Positions 41,370 through 51,100 of a DNA stretch of 64,000 nucleotides are shown one piece after another. Location: positions 1,860,001 to 1,924,000 of the forward strand of contig NZ_CP177144.1 in assembly GCF_050389775.1 (NCBI RefSeq), written 5' to 3'. The stretch comes from Marinibacterium sp050389775 (lineage in GTDB: Bacteria > Pseudomonadota > Alphaproteobacteria > Rhodobacterales > Rhodobacteraceae). The notes under the pieces were generated by a model. The model saw only the letters and a list, made by a program, of their open reading frames with translations. It had not been told where the DNA came from and did not search any database. Made by a program: the position numbers and the translations under genes. Each line of letters begins with the position of its first letter. The stretch's first letter is position 1.

Positions 41370-44300
41370 TCAGGCGTCGGCGCCCTGCAGGGATTTCACG
41401 CTGACGCCGCCTTCGTTCTGTGCCCGGATCGCCAGCGCCGCCGCATGGGCCCCGGCTGCCGTGGTGAAATAGGGGATCTTGTCGTACAGCGCGATCGACC
41501 GGATCGACCGGCTGTCCTCGACGGCCTGCGCCCCCTCGGTCGTGTTGATCACCAGCTGCACGCCCCCGTCCTTCATCAGGTCGGTGATGTCGGGCCGGCC
41601 TTCATAGACCTTGTTGACCTGCTCGCAGGCCACGCCCTGGTCCTTGAGCCAGGCCGCCGTGCCCCGGGTGGCCACGATGGCAAAGCCCTGGCCGGCCAGC
41701 ACCTGCGCCGCCTCGACCATCTGCGGCCCCTTGTCCAGGTCGCGGATCGACACGAAGGCACAGCCCGTCGACGGCAGCACCATGCCCGCGCCCATCTGCG
41801 CCTTGAGGAAGGCTCGCGGGAAATCGCGGTCCCAGCCCATGACCTCGCCGGTCGAACGCATCTCGGGGCCCAGGATCGTGTCGACGCCCGGGAAGCGGGC
41901 GAAGGGCAGCACGGCCTCCTTGACCGAGAACCACGGCATGTTCGGATCGGCCAGCGTCATCGGATCGGCCAGCGGCAGGTTGGTGTCGTAATCGACATCG
42001 GCATAGGGCGCGCGCAGCGGGAAGGTCGTCAGCGGCTCTCCGGCCATGACCCGCGCGGCGATCGAGGCGATCGCGCTGTCGGTGGCCTTGGCCACGAAGG
42101 GCACGGTGCGCGAGGCGCGGGGGTTGACCTCGATCAGGTAGATCTCGCCGTCCTTGACCGCGAATTGCACGTTCATCAGGCCGACGACATTCAGCGCCTT
42201 GGCCAGCGATTCGGTCTGGCGCTTGACCTCGTCGATGATCTCGGCCGGCAGCGAGTAGGGGGGCAGCGAACAGGCGCTGTCGCCCGAATGCACGCCGGCT
42301 TCCTCGATGTGCTGCATGATGCCCGCCACATGCACCTGGGTGCCGTCCGACAGGGCGTCGACATCCAGCTCGACCGCGCCCGACAGGTAGCTGTCGAGCA
42401 GCACCGGGCTGTCGCCCGACACGACCACGGCCTCGTTGATGTAACGTTCCAGCTGGCCCATGTCGCGGACGATCTCCATCGCCCGCCCGCCCAGCACGTA
42501 GGACGGCCGGATCACCAGCGGAAAGCCGATGTCCTTGGCGATCTTCAGCGCCTGCGCGTCGGTCGAGGCAATGCCGTTGACCGGCTGTTTCAGGCCCAGG
42601 TCCTGCACCAGCTTCTGGAACCGCTCGCGGTCCTCGGCCAGGTCGATGGCGTCGGGCGTGGTGCCCAGGATCGGGATGCCCTCGGCCTCCAGCGCATTGG
42701 CCAGCTTCAGCGGCGTCTGGCCGCCGAACTGCACGATGACCCCGTGCAGGTTGCCGGCCGATTGCTCGACCCGCAGGATTTCCAGCACGTGTTCCAGCGT
42801 CAGCGGTTCGAAATACAGCCGGTCCGACGTGTCGTAATCGGTCGACACGGTCTCGGGGTTGCAATTGACCATGATGGTCTCATAGCCCGCATCGGTCAGC
42901 GCAAAGCAGGCATGGCAGCAGCAATAGTCGAACTCGATCCCCTGGCCGATCCGGTTCGGCCCGCCGCCCAGGATGACGACCTTTTTCTTGTCCGACGGCC
43001 GCGCCTCGCATTCGACCTCGCCCATCATCGGCACTTCATAGGTCGAATACATGTAGGGCGTCTGGGCCTCGAACTCGGCCGCGCAGGTGTCGATGCGCTT
43101 GAACACGGCCGTGACGCCCAGGTTGTGGCGGGCGCGGCGGACGTTGGCCTCGTCGCGCCCGGTCAGCTCGCCCAGCCGGGCATCGGTGAAGCCCATCATC
43201 TTGAGCGCGCGCAACCCGGCTTCGGTGACCGGCAGGCCCTCGGCGCGGATTTCGGCCTCGGCATCGACGATCTCGCGGATGCGGTCCAGGAACCAGGGGT
43301 CGAATTTCGTGACCGCCTGGATTTCGTCATTGGTCAGCCCGTGGCGCATGGCCTGGGCGATGGTGCGCATGCGGTCCGGCGTCTGGACCGAGATCGCCTT
43401 GATCACGGCAGCCTTGTCGGGCGCGCCGGGGATGTCGACCTCGTTGAAGCCCGTCAGGCCCGATTCCATCGATGCCAGCGCCTTTTGCAGCGATTCGTGG
43501 ATCGTGCGGCCGATGGCCATGGCTTCGCCCACGGATTTCATCGCGGTGGTCAGCAGCGGTTCGGAGCCGGGGAATTTCTCGAACGCGAATTTCGGGATCT
43601 TGGTGACGACATAGTCGATGGTCGGCTCGAAGGAGGCCGGGGTCACCTTGGTGATGTCGTTGTCCAGCTCGTCCAGCGTGTAGCCCACGGCCAGCTTCGC
43701 CGCGATCTTGGCGATCGGGAAGCCGGTAGCTTTTGAGGCCAGCGCCGAAGAGCGCGACACGCGCGGGTTCATCTCGATCACGACCATGCGGCCGTCCTCG
43801 GGGTTGATCGCCCATTGCACGTTCGACCCGCCGGTCTCGACGCCGATCTCGCGCAGGACGGCAATCGAGCCGTTGCGCATGATCTGGTATTCCTTGTCGG
43901 TCAGCGTCAGGGCAGGGGCCACGGTGATCGAGTCCCCGGTGTGCACGCCCATGGGATCGACGTTTTCGATGGAACAGACGATGATGGCGTTGTCGGCGGT
44001 GTCGCGGACCACCTCCATCTCGTATTCCTTCCAGCCCAGCAGGCTTTCATCGACCAGGATCTGACCCACGGGCGAGGCATCCATGCCGGACCGGCAGATC
44101 GCCTCGTAATCGTCGCGGTTATAGGCCACGCCGCCGCCGGTGCCGCCCATGGTGAAGGCGGGGCGGATGATGGCCGGCAGGCCGATGTCTTCAAGCGATT
44201 CGAGCGCCAGCTGCACGCCGGCGGCCAGGTCTTTCTTGCCGTCGACCTTGGGGGCGGTGACGATGGTGGCGCGGGGGTTTTCGATGCCCAGCCGGTCCAT

Positions 44301-44705
44301 CGCCTCGCGGAAGAGCTTGCGGTCCTCGGCCATCTCGATGGCCTCGCGCTTGGCGCCGATCATCTCGACGCCGAATTTCTCGAGCACGCCCATCTCTTCG
44401 AGCGCCAGCGAGGTGTTCAGCCCGGTCTGCCCGCCCATGGTCGGCAGCAGCGCGTCGGGGCGTTCCTTTTCGATGATCTTGGCGACGATCTCGGGGGTGA
44501 TCGGCTCGATATAGGTGGCGTCGGCCAGGCCGGGGTCGGTCATGATCGTGGCCGGGTTCGAGTTCACCAGGATGACCCGGTAGCCTTCCTCGCGCAGGGC
44601 CTTGCAGGCCTGGGCGCCGGAATAGTCGAACTCGCAGGCCTGCCCGATGACAATGGGTCCTGCACCGATGATCATGATCGACTTGATGTCGGTACGCTTC
44701 GGCAT
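41370..44705 (-). CDS. carB: Carbamoyl-phosphate synthase large subunit
   Basis: An 1111-residue enzyme that makes carbamoyl phosphate for arginine and pyrimidines. It has two ATP-grasp halves: the first begins IMIIGAGPIVIGQACEFDYSG and the second VVILGGGPNRIGQGIEFDYCC, with EMNPRVSRSSALASKATGFPIA and EVNPRASRTVPFVAKATDS in equivalent positions. The C-terminal MGS-type allosteric domain is present (about 965-1111). carA is not adjacent. The start MPKRTDIKSIM at 44705 matches the family. Confidence 0.98.
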   Translation of the reverse strand: MPKRTDIKSIMIIGAGPIVIGQACEFDYSGAQACKALREEGYRVILVNSNPATIMTDPGLADATYIEPITPEIVAKIIEKERPDALLPTMGGQTGLNTSLALEEMGVLEKFGVEMIGAKREAIEMAEDRKLFREAMDRLGIENPRATIVTAPKVDGKKDLAAGVQLALESLEDIGLPAIIRPAFTMGGTGGGVAYNRDDYEAICRSGMDASPVGQILVDESLLGWKEYEMEVVRDTADNAIIVCSIENVDPMGVHTGDSITVAPALTLTDKEYQIMRNGSIAVLREIGVETGGSNVQWAINPEDGRMVVIEMNPRVSRSSALASKATGFPIAKIAAKLAVGYTLDELDNDITKVTPASFEPTIDYVVTKIPKFAFEKFPGSEPLLTTAMKSVGEAMAIGRTIHESLQKALASMESGLTGFNEVDIPGAPDKAAVIKAISVQTPDRMRTIAQAMRHGLTNDEIQAVTKFDPWFLDRIREIVDAEAEIRAEGLPVTEAGLRALKMMGFTDARLGELTGRDEANVRRARHNLGVTAVFKRIDTCAAEFEAQTPYMYSTYEVPMMGEVECEARPSDKKKVVILGGGPNRIGQGIEFDYCCCHACFALTDAGYETIMVNCNPETVSTDYDTSDRLYFEPLTLEHVLEILRVEQSAGNLHGVIVQFGGQTPLKLANALEAEGIPILGTTPDAIDLAEDRERFQKLVQDLGLKQPVNGIASTDAQALKIAKDIGFPLVIRPSYVLGGRAMEIVRDMGQLERYINEAVVVSGDSPVLLDSYLSGAVELDVDALSDGTQVHVAGIMQHIEEAGVHSGDSACSLPPYSLPAEIIDEVKRQTESLAKALNVVGLMNVQFAVKDGEIYLIEVNPRASRTVPFVAKATDSAIASIAARVMAGEPLTTFPLRAPYADVDYDTNLPLADPMTLADPNMPWFSVKEAVLPFARFPGVDTILGPEMRSTGEVMGWDRDFPRAFLKAQMGAGMVLPSTGCAFVSIRDLDKGPQMVEAAQVLAGQGFAIVATRGTAAWLKDQGVACEQVNKVYEGRPDITDLMKDGGVQLVINTTEGAQAVEDSRSIRSIALYDKIPYFTTAAGAHAAALAIRAQNEGGVSVKSLQGADA

Positions 44706-44829
44706 GGAGGGCCCCTTTCTGACATGCTGGCGATTCCCGGCGCGAGCGCGCCCGGTCAAATCGGCCTGCGTTATAGGCAAGGGGCGCACGGGCGCAAGGC
44801 CCCCATGCGCGTTTATGCGGGCCGCGGCC

Positions 44830-46395
44830 CTATTCGGCCGCCGCGATGGCCCGGGCGCCGGCGCCGGGCGGATAGAGATACTCGCGGGTAAGTGGCAGGG
44901 TTTCAACGGATTTCGCCAGTTGCAGCTGGAAAACCCCGTGCGGCTGTTCTTCGAAGGCCATGATGCAGGCGGTCAGGTAATACTCCCACATTCTCACGAA
45001 AGTCTCGTCGTACATCTGGCGGACCCGGTCGACATTGGCGCGGAACCGCGTCTGCCACTGGCGGATCGTCAGGGCGTAATGCAGGCGCAGGGTCTCGACG
45101 TCGCAGGTCCACAGCCCGGCCCGTTCGACCGGCACGGCCAGTTCCGACAGCGAGGGGATATAGCCGCCGGGGAAGATGTAGCGGTCGAACCAGGGGCTGG
45201 GCGTTGTCGGCGGAGCGGCCCGGCCGATGGTATGGACCAAGGCGACGCCATCGTCGCGCAGCAGCCCGGCCACCTTGTCGAAATAGGTGCCGTAGTGGGG
45301 CAGGCCCACGTGTTCCAGCATGCCCACGCTGACCACCCGGTCGAACTGCCGGTCGATCGCCCGGTAATCCTGCAGGCGGAAGTCGACCATGTGCTCCAGC
45401 CCGGCCTCGCGGGCCCGGGCCCGGGCGGTGGCCAGCTGGTTGTCCGACAGGGTGACGCCGGTCACGCGCACGCCGTGGTCGCGGGCCAGGGTCAGGGCCA
45501 TGCCGCCCCAGCCGCATCCGATGTCGAGCACCTCCATTCCCGGTTCAAGCGCCAGCTTGGCGGCGATATGGGCCTTCTTGGCGGCCTGCGCTTGGTCCAG
45601 GGACATGTCGGGCCGGGCGAAATAGGCGCAGGAATATTGCATGTCGGCATCCAGGAAGAGCCGGTAGAGATCGTCGGATATGTCGTAATGATGCGCCACG
45701 TTGGCCCGCGACCGGGCGGCGGTGTTGTGCTGCAGGATGCGGCGAGCGGCGTAGAGCGCGCGGTCGGCCCAATCGACCCAGAAAGGCATCGTGCCGGGCC
45801 GGCGGTTGCGGATGATCAGCCGCAGGAAGGCATCGAGATCGTCGGGCACGAAGGTGCCGGCCATGTAGGCCTGGCCCAGGCCCAGGTCGGGGTTGAGGCA
45901 GAGCGCCCGGATCGCCGAGGCATCGGTGAAGCGGACGGCTGTCGTGATCGGCGCGCGGTGTTGCGGATTGCCGGCTTGTCGGGCGGAGAAGGGGGCCGAT
46001 CCGGGATCCCCGCCCGGATCCCCGCCCTGTGCCGCTGCGGGCCGGTGTCTCGGCCCCTTGGCAGGTGGTCTGTCTGATGTTGGCCCGTTTGCCGTTTGAA
46101 CGTCCGGTCCGGTCTGCGGCCCGGTGCCCGGTTGGCCGTCCTGTCCCGTGGCCTGCTCCGCAGCCTGCCGCCTGTCCTGTTGCGCTTGCGGCCCCGCATC
46201 CTGCCGCGAGGCCGGTGCCATGTCCGGCCCGGTGCCTTGCGCAGAGCCTTGGCCAATGCCTTGCCCCGCATACGGCCCCGTGTCGGGCCTTTGGTCATCG
46301 CCGTATCGCTGCCGGCGCCCGTCGGGATATGTGACCGTCAATGCCCCGGTGCGAACGAGGCGCGTCAATGTCGTGTGTAATACCGTTTCCCACAT
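44830..46395 (-). CDS. Cyclopropane-fatty-acyl-phospholipid synthase family protein with a 115-residue insertion
   Basis: A 521-residue SAM-dependent enzyme expected to add a methylene bridge to unsaturated acyl chains. From residue 148 it is a normal CFA synthase: LNPDLGLGQAYMAGTF, HYDISDDLYRLFLD, MQYSCAYF, the SAM loop VLDIGCGWGGMALTLA, and YIFPGGYIPSL. The N-terminal strand pair MWETVLH...VTYPDGRRQRYG (1-32) is also normal, but residues 33-147 are a Gln/Gly/Pro/Asp-rich tract that other family members lack. The catalytic domain is intact, so the protein is probably active. The start is ATG 46395; a GTG nine bases upstream is possible. It diverges from aspS. Confidence 0.85.
   Translation of the reverse strand: MWETVLHTTLTRLVRTGALTVTYPDGRRQRYGDDQRPDTGPYAGQGIGQGSAQGTGPDMAPASRQDAGPQAQQDRRQAAEQATGQDGQPGTGPQTGPDVQTANGPTSDRPPAKGPRHRPAAAQGGDPGGDPGSAPFSARQAGNPQHRAPITTAVRFTDASAIRALCLNPDLGLGQAYMAGTFVPDDLDAFLRLIIRNRRPGTMPFWVDWADRALYAARRILQHNTAARSRANVAHHYDISDDLYRLFLDADMQYSCAYFARPDMSLDQAQAAKKAHIAAKLALEPGMEVLDIGCGWGGMALTLARDHGVRVTGVTLSDNQLATARARAREAGLEHMVDFRLQDYRAIDRQFDRVVSVGMLEHVGLPHYGTYFDKVAGLLRDDGVALVHTIGRAAPPTTPSPWFDRYIFPGGYIPSLSELAVPVERAGLWTCDVETLRLHYALTIRQWQTRFRANVDRVRQMYDETFVRMWEYYLTACIMAFEEQPHGVFQLQLAKSVETLPLTREYLYPPGAGARAIAAAE
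45955..46299 (-). repeat. Low-complexity coding insertion in the CFA-synthase-like gene
   Basis: 345 bases of degenerate short-period sequence built from CCTG, GGCC and GCGCA blocks, encoding the Gln/Gly/Pro/Asp-rich residues 33-147. Frame is kept throughout. It separates two parts of the N-terminal domain that are adjacent in relatives. Confidence 0.55.
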
Positions 46396-46496
46396 GGAAC
46401 TCACCCAGATGGTCGTTTGACCTCCCTTTCACGGTTAACAAACTAGGGTGTCGGAAGGTTTTTCCCAAACTCCGCGCGGCACATTCACGGCCAAGC

Positions 46497-46525
46497 TTGA
46501 CTTCACCGCCCGCGCGATGTGTATC
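46497..46525 (+). promoter_or_regulatory. aspS promoter
   Basis: TTGACT (46497-46502) and TGTATC (46520-46525) are separated by exactly 17 bases, 36 bases upstream of the aspS ATG. It is a good match to the housekeeping consensus. Confidence 0.65.
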
Positions 46526-46561
46526 GGCGCGGAACTTTTCAGCACTCCGGGAGCCGCTTTC

Positions 46562-48346
46562 ATGCATGCCTATCGCAGCCATACCTGCGCCGATCTGACC
46601 AAAGCCGAGGTCGGCCAGACCGTTCGGCTGTCCGGTTGGGTGCACCGCGTCCGAGATCACGGCGGCGTGCTCTTCATCGACCTGCGCGACCATTACGGCA
46701 TCACCCAGGTGCTCTGCGACCCCGACAGCCCGGTCTTTGCCGCGGCCGAGAAGGTGCGCTCGGAATGGTGCATCCGCATCGACGGCACGGTGAAGGCGCG
46801 CGACGAGAGCCTGATCAATCCCAAGCTGCCCACCGGCGAGATCGAGGTCTATATCCGCGACATCGAAGTGCTGGGCGCGGCCGAGGAACTGCCGCTGATG
46901 GTCTTCGGCGACCAGGAATATCCCGAGGAAACCCGCCTGCGCTATCGCTACCTCGACCTGCGCCGCGAGGCGATGCAGCGCAACATGACCCTGCGCTCGG
47001 ACGTGATCGCCTCGATCCGCCGGCGGATGTGGGACAAGGCGTTCCGCGAATACCAGACCCCGGTCATCACCGCCTCGTCGCCCGAAGGCGCACGCGACTT
47101 CCTGGTGCCCTCGCGGCTGCATCCGGGCAGGTTCTATGCCCTGCCGCAGGCGCCCCAGCAGTTCAAGCAGCTGATCATGGTGTCGGGCTACGACAAGTAT
47201 TTCCAGATCGCGCCCTGTTTCCGCGACGAAGACCCGCGGGCCGACCGCTCGCCCACCGATTTCTACCAGCTCGACATGGAGATGTCCTTTGTCGAGCAGC
47301 AGGATGTCTTTGACACCGTGGCCCCGGTCATCGCCGGGATCTTCGAAGAGTTCGGTGGCGGCCGCAAGGTCGATGCCCCCGGCGACTGGCCGCAGATCCC
47401 CTATGCCGAGGCGGCGCTGAAATACGGCACCGACAAGCCCGACCTGCGCAACCCGATCGAGATGCAGATCGTGTCCGAGCATTTCGCCGGCTCCGGCTTT
47501 GCCATCTTTGCCAAGCTGCTGGAACAGGACGGCACCCAGATCCGCGCCATCCCGGCCCCCACGGGCGGCTCGCGCAAGTTCTGCGACCGGATGAACGCCT
47601 TTGCCCAGAAAGAGGGCCTGCCGGGGATGGGTTATATCTTCTGGCGCGACCAGGGGGACGGCATGGAAGCCGCAGGCCCGCTGGCCAAGAACATCGGCCC
47701 CGAGCGCACCGAGGCGATCCGCCAGCAGCTGGGCCTGGGCGTGGGCGACGCGGCCTTCTTCCTGGGCGGCAAGCCGGCGTCCTTTGAACGGGTTGCCGGC
47801 CGGGCGCGCGATGTCATCGGCGACGAGCTGGGACTGACCGACAAGGACCGTTTCGCCTTTGCCTGGATCGTCGATTTCCCGATCTACGAGAAGGACGAGG
47901 AAACCGGGGCGATTGATTTCGAACACAACCCCTTCTCGATGCCCCAGGGCGGGATGGACGCGCTGAACGGCGACCCGCTGGCCGTGCGCGGGTTCCAGTA
48001 CGACCTGGCCTGCAACGGCTATGAACTGGTGTCCGGCGCGATCCGGAACCACAAGCCCGATGTCATGCTGAAAGCCTTCGAGATCGCCGGCTATGGCGAG
48101 GACGAGGTCAAGAACCGCTTTGGCGCGCTCTACAATGCCTTCCATTTCGGCGCCCCGCCGCACGGTGGCTGCGCGGCGGGCATCGACCGGATCGTCATGC
48201 TGCTGGCCGACCAGGAAAACATCCGCGAGGTCATCATGTTCCCGATGAACCAGCGGGCCGAGGACCTGATGATGCAGGCCCCGTCCGAGCCGACGTCGGA
48301 CCAGCTGATGGAACTGGGCCTGCGGGTCATTCCGCAGGACAGCTGA
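46562..48346 (+). CDS. aspS: Aspartyl-tRNA synthetase
   Basis: A 594-residue bacterial-type class IIb synthetase. It has an N-terminal anticodon-binding OB domain (about 1-110: GQTVRLSGWVHRVRDHGGVLFIDLRD), motif 2 FRDEDPRADRSPTDFYQLDMEMSF, a bacterial GAD insertion (about 290-410) and motif 3 GIDRIVMLLA. It charges tRNA-Asp and, if non-discriminating as in many alphaproteobacteria, tRNA-Asn too. The ATG at 46562 gives the canonical MHAYRSHTCADL start; the upstream codons are promoter sequence. Confidence 0.97.
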   Translation: MHAYRSHTCADLTKAEVGQTVRLSGWVHRVRDHGGVLFIDLRDHYGITQVLCDPDSPVFAAAEKVRSEWCIRIDGTVKARDESLINPKLPTGEIEVYIRDIEVLGAAEELPLMVFGDQEYPEETRLRYRYLDLRREAMQRNMTLRSDVIASIRRRMWDKAFREYQTPVITASSPEGARDFLVPSRLHPGRFYALPQAPQQFKQLIMVSGYDKYFQIAPCFRDEDPRADRSPTDFYQLDMEMSFVEQQDVFDTVAPVIAGIFEEFGGGRKVDAPGDWPQIPYAEAALKYGTDKPDLRNPIEMQIVSEHFAGSGFAIFAKLLEQDGTQIRAIPAPTGGSRKFCDRMNAFAQKEGLPGMGYIFWRDQGDGMEAAGPLAKNIGPERTEAIRQQLGLGVGDAAFFLGGKPASFERVAGRARDVIGDELGLTDKDRFAFAWIVDFPIYEKDEETGAIDFEHNPFSMPQGGMDALNGDPLAVRGFQYDLACNGYELVSGAIRNHKPDVMLKAFEIAGYGEDEVKNRFGALYNAFHFGAPPHGGCAAGIDRIVMLLADQENIREVIMFPMNQRAEDLMMQAPSEPTSDQLMELGLRVIPQDS

Positions 48347-48494
48347 CCCGCGCGGGGCAGGGGCGGCAGGAACCGGCCGCCCGCCGACCGCTGTGGTTGC
48401 AAAGTGACCCCGGGCCCGTGACGGCGGGCGCGGGGTATCCTATATCTGGGAGCAGATGCCCGGCCGTCCGGCCGGCCCGAAAGGGAAGATCTGC

Positions 48495-49880
48495 GTGACG
48501 TTTTCGCCCTACCTTGCCGAGATCCGCTTTGGCTGCGGCCTGTCCCCGGTGTTGGATCCGCCGGCTGATGCCGCGGCCCTGCTTGACGGTCTGTCGGCCC
48601 TCGACGCGATGGTCCAGCGCCATCCGATCGAGGATTTCGCCGGGTTCAACGAACGCATCCTGCGCATCCAGGGCCTGTATCGCCAGCGCAACGAGGCCGG
48701 CGAGACGGCCGAAAGCGACCGGCTGACCGAAGAGATCCGCGCCCTGCGCCGCGACACCGATCAATCCAGGGTGCGCTGGGCGATGCAACGCTGCCTGCGC
48801 TGGGCCCATACGACGACCGGTTTCCGCGAGCGGCTTGTGCAGTTCTGGGCCGATCATTTCACGGCCACGGGCAAGACCGACCTGATGCTCTATTCCAACG
48901 CGGCCTTTGTCGAATCGGCCATCCGGCCCAACCTGGCCGGGCGGTTTGCCGATCTGCTGATTGCGGCCGTGACCCATCCGGTCATGCTGAACGCCCTCGA
49001 CCAGATGAACTCCGCCGGGCCCAACAGCCCGGCCGTCGCCCGCCAGAAGAACCTGAAGGGCATGAATGAAAACCTCGCCCGCGAGGTGCTTGAGCTGCAC
49101 ACGCTGGGCGCCGGCGGGCCCTATGGCCAGGGTGACGTGCGCGAGTTTGCCGAGCTGCTGACCGGCATCACCTATCGGGCCAAGCACGGCGGGCTGCGCT
49201 ATTTCGAAGGCTGGGCCGAGCCGGGCGCCGAGACCCTTCTGGGGCGCACCTACGGGGCGGAGCCGGGGCTGGACAATATCCACGACGCGCTGACCGACCT
49301 GGCCCGCCACCCGGCCACGGCCGCCCATGTCGCCCGCAAGCTGGCCGTGCATTTCGTGGCCGACCGGCCCGATCCCGATCTTGTCGCCCATGTCGAACGC
49401 CGGTTCACCGAGACCGACGGCGACCTGGCCCAGGTCTATGCCGCGCTGCTCGAACATCCCGCGTCCTGGGCGCCGGGCCTGTCCAACGTCAAGCCGCCCT
49501 TCGATTTCATGGCCTCCGCCGGGCGGGCGCTGAACCTGCCCGACGAACCGGCCGGCCAGATGGATCACGGCCAGCTCTACGGGCTGCTCTTTGCGCCTTT
49601 GGCCCTGATGGGCCAGCCCTGGGCCGAACCCTCGGGCCCCGACGGCTGGCCCGAAGAGGACGAGGCCTGGATCACGCCGCAGGGCCTGTCGGCGCGCATG
49701 CGGTGGGCCATGGACGCGCCCCAGCGGTTCCGCCCCGATCTGCCCGACCCGCGCGAGTTCGTCGACCAGGCGCTGGGGCCCTATGTCACCGAGCCCGTGC
49801 GCTTTGCCGCGCGCGCCGCCGAAAGCCGGTCCGAGGCCATCGGCCTGGTCCTGTCGTCCCCGGCCTTTCAGCGCCGATAG
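48495..49880 (+). CDS. DUF1800 domain-containing protein
   Basis: A 461-residue protein of the DUF1800 family, with FWADHFTATGKTDLMLYSNAAFVESAIRPN, NENLAREVLELHTLGAGGPYGQGDVREFAELLTG and a late AGRAL..FDFM region. A GTG at 48495 with AAGGGAAG upstream gives the best start; an ATG at 48456 would add 13 residues. No signal peptide is visible. Family members almost always pair with a DUF1501 gene, here 11 bases downstream, and the pair is thought to be exported or surface-associated. The function is unknown. Confidence 0.88.
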   Translation: MTFSPYLAEIRFGCGLSPVLDPPADAAALLDGLSALDAMVQRHPIEDFAGFNERILRIQGLYRQRNEAGETAESDRLTEEIRALRRDTDQSRVRWAMQRCLRWAHTTTGFRERLVQFWADHFTATGKTDLMLYSNAAFVESAIRPNLAGRFADLLIAAVTHPVMLNALDQMNSAGPNSPAVARQKNLKGMNENLAREVLELHTLGAGGPYGQGDVREFAELLTGITYRAKHGGLRYFEGWAEPGAETLLGRTYGAEPGLDNIHDALTDLARHPATAAHVARKLAVHFVADRPDPDLVAHVERRFTETDGDLAQVYAALLEHPASWAPGLSNVKPPFDFMASAGRALNLPDEPAGQMDHGQLYGLLFAPLALMGQPWAEPSGPDGWPEEDEAWITPQGLSARMRWAMDAPQRFRPDLPDPREFVDQALGPYVTEPVRFAARAAESRSEAIGLVLSSPAFQRR

Positions 49881-49891
49881 GAGGTGTTGCC

Positions 49892-51100
49892 ATGCGTTCC
49901 GACCGCCTGACCCGCCGCGCCCTGCTGGGCCGTGCCGCGCTGCTGGGATGCTCCGCCGCGGCCAGCCCCTGGATGACGCCCGTCAGCCTGGCCGCCGCGC
50001 CCTGGGACACGCGGGTTGTCGTCATCATCCTGCGGGGCGGGATGGACGGGCTGGATGCGTTGCGGCCCTACGGCGATGCCGCGTTTTCCGACCTGCGGCC
50101 GGCCGCCGCGGCCACCCGGGCCGAGGCGCATGAGCTGGCCGGCGGCTTTGCCATGCACCCCGCGCTGGGGCCGCTGATGCCGCTGTGGCAGGCCGGCCAG
50201 CTGGGGTTTGTCCATGCGGTGTCGACGCCCTATCGCGACAAGCGCAGCCATTTCGACGGCCAGGACATCCTCGAGGCGGGCACCGCCGGGGTGGGCCAGC
50301 GGCGTGACGGCTGGCTGAACCGGATGTTGCAGGAAATGCCCGGGGTCGAGGCCCAGACGGCCTATGCCGTGGGCCGGGGCGAGATGAAGGTGCTGCTGGG
50401 CGCGGCCGAGGTGGCCGACTGGACGCCGGACGCGCGGTTGCAGATGAGCCCCCAGGCGCTGCGCCTGGCCGAGCGGATGATGGAAGAAGACCCGGCCTTT
50501 CACGCGGCGCTCAGCGAGGCGGTGATCCTGTCGGACGAAGGCGACGGAATCATGGCGGCCGGCACGCCGATCGAGCGGGACATGGTCCGGGCGATGCGCG
50601 GGGCGCAGCATGTGAAGATGGCCGAATTCGTCGGCGAGCGGCTGCGGGGAGACACCCGCGTGGCGGCCTTTTCGCTGATGGGCTGGGACACCCACCGCAA
50701 CCAGGACCGTGACATCGGCCGCTCGCTGGGCCGGCTGGCGGATACGCTGCTGGGCCTGCAGAGGGCGGCCGGGGCGGATGTCTGGAACCGGACGGCTGTC
50801 GTGGCGATGACCGAATTCGGGCGCACGGCGCGGCTGAACGGGACGAACGGCACCGATCACGGCACCGGCGGACTGATGGTGCTGGCCGGCGGGGCGGTGC
50901 GCGGCGGCCGGGTGCTGGGCGACTGGCCGGGCGTGGCCGAGGCCGATCTCTATGCCGGGCGCGACCTGGTGGCCACGGGCGATGTCCGCGCGCCGGCGGC
51001 CTGGATGCTGAAGGCCGCCACGGGGCTGGACCGGGCCATCCTGGAAAGCGTGGTCTTTCCGGGGCTGGACATGGGCGCCGATCCGGGCGTGATGCTCTAG
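49892..51100 (+). CDS. DUF1501 (sulfatase-like fold) protein with Tat signal
   Basis: A 402-residue protein. The N-terminus LTRRALLGRAALLGCSAAASP is a twin-arginine signal, so it is exported folded, possibly with a metal. The core shows VVVIILRGGMDGLDAL, SHFDGQDILE, SLMGWDTHRNQD, VVAMTEFGRTARLNG and TDHGTGG, which together resemble an alkaline-phosphatase/sulfatase-like metal site. AGGAGG lies before the ATG. The TAG stop is the last triplet of the first GCTCTAG unit of a 19-unit array, so the gene runs directly into a microsatellite. The substrate is unknown. Confidence 0.9.
   Translation: MRSDRLTRRALLGRAALLGCSAAASPWMTPVSLAAAPWDTRVVVIILRGGMDGLDALRPYGDAAFSDLRPAAAATRAEAHELAGGFAMHPALGPLMPLWQAGQLGFVHAVSTPYRDKRSHFDGQDILEAGTAGVGQRRDGWLNRMLQEMPGVEAQTAYAVGRGEMKVLLGAAEVADWTPDARLQMSPQALRLAERMMEEDPAFHAALSEAVILSDEGDGIMAAGTPIERDMVRAMRGAQHVKMAEFVGERLRGDTRVAAFSLMGWDTHRNQDRDIGRSLGRLADTLLGLQRAAGADVWNRTAVVAMTEFGRTARLNGTNGTDHGTGGLMVLAGGAVRGGRVLGDWPGVAEADLYAGRDLVATGDVRAPAAWMLKAATGLDRAILESVVFPGLDMGADPGVML

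Noticed and set aside
40389..43736. Very long open frame antisense to carB (about 1115 codons)
   Set aside because: It mirrors carB codons on the opposite strand; GC-rich third positions remove stops. Its product is rich in His, Arg, Gly and Gln with no domain.
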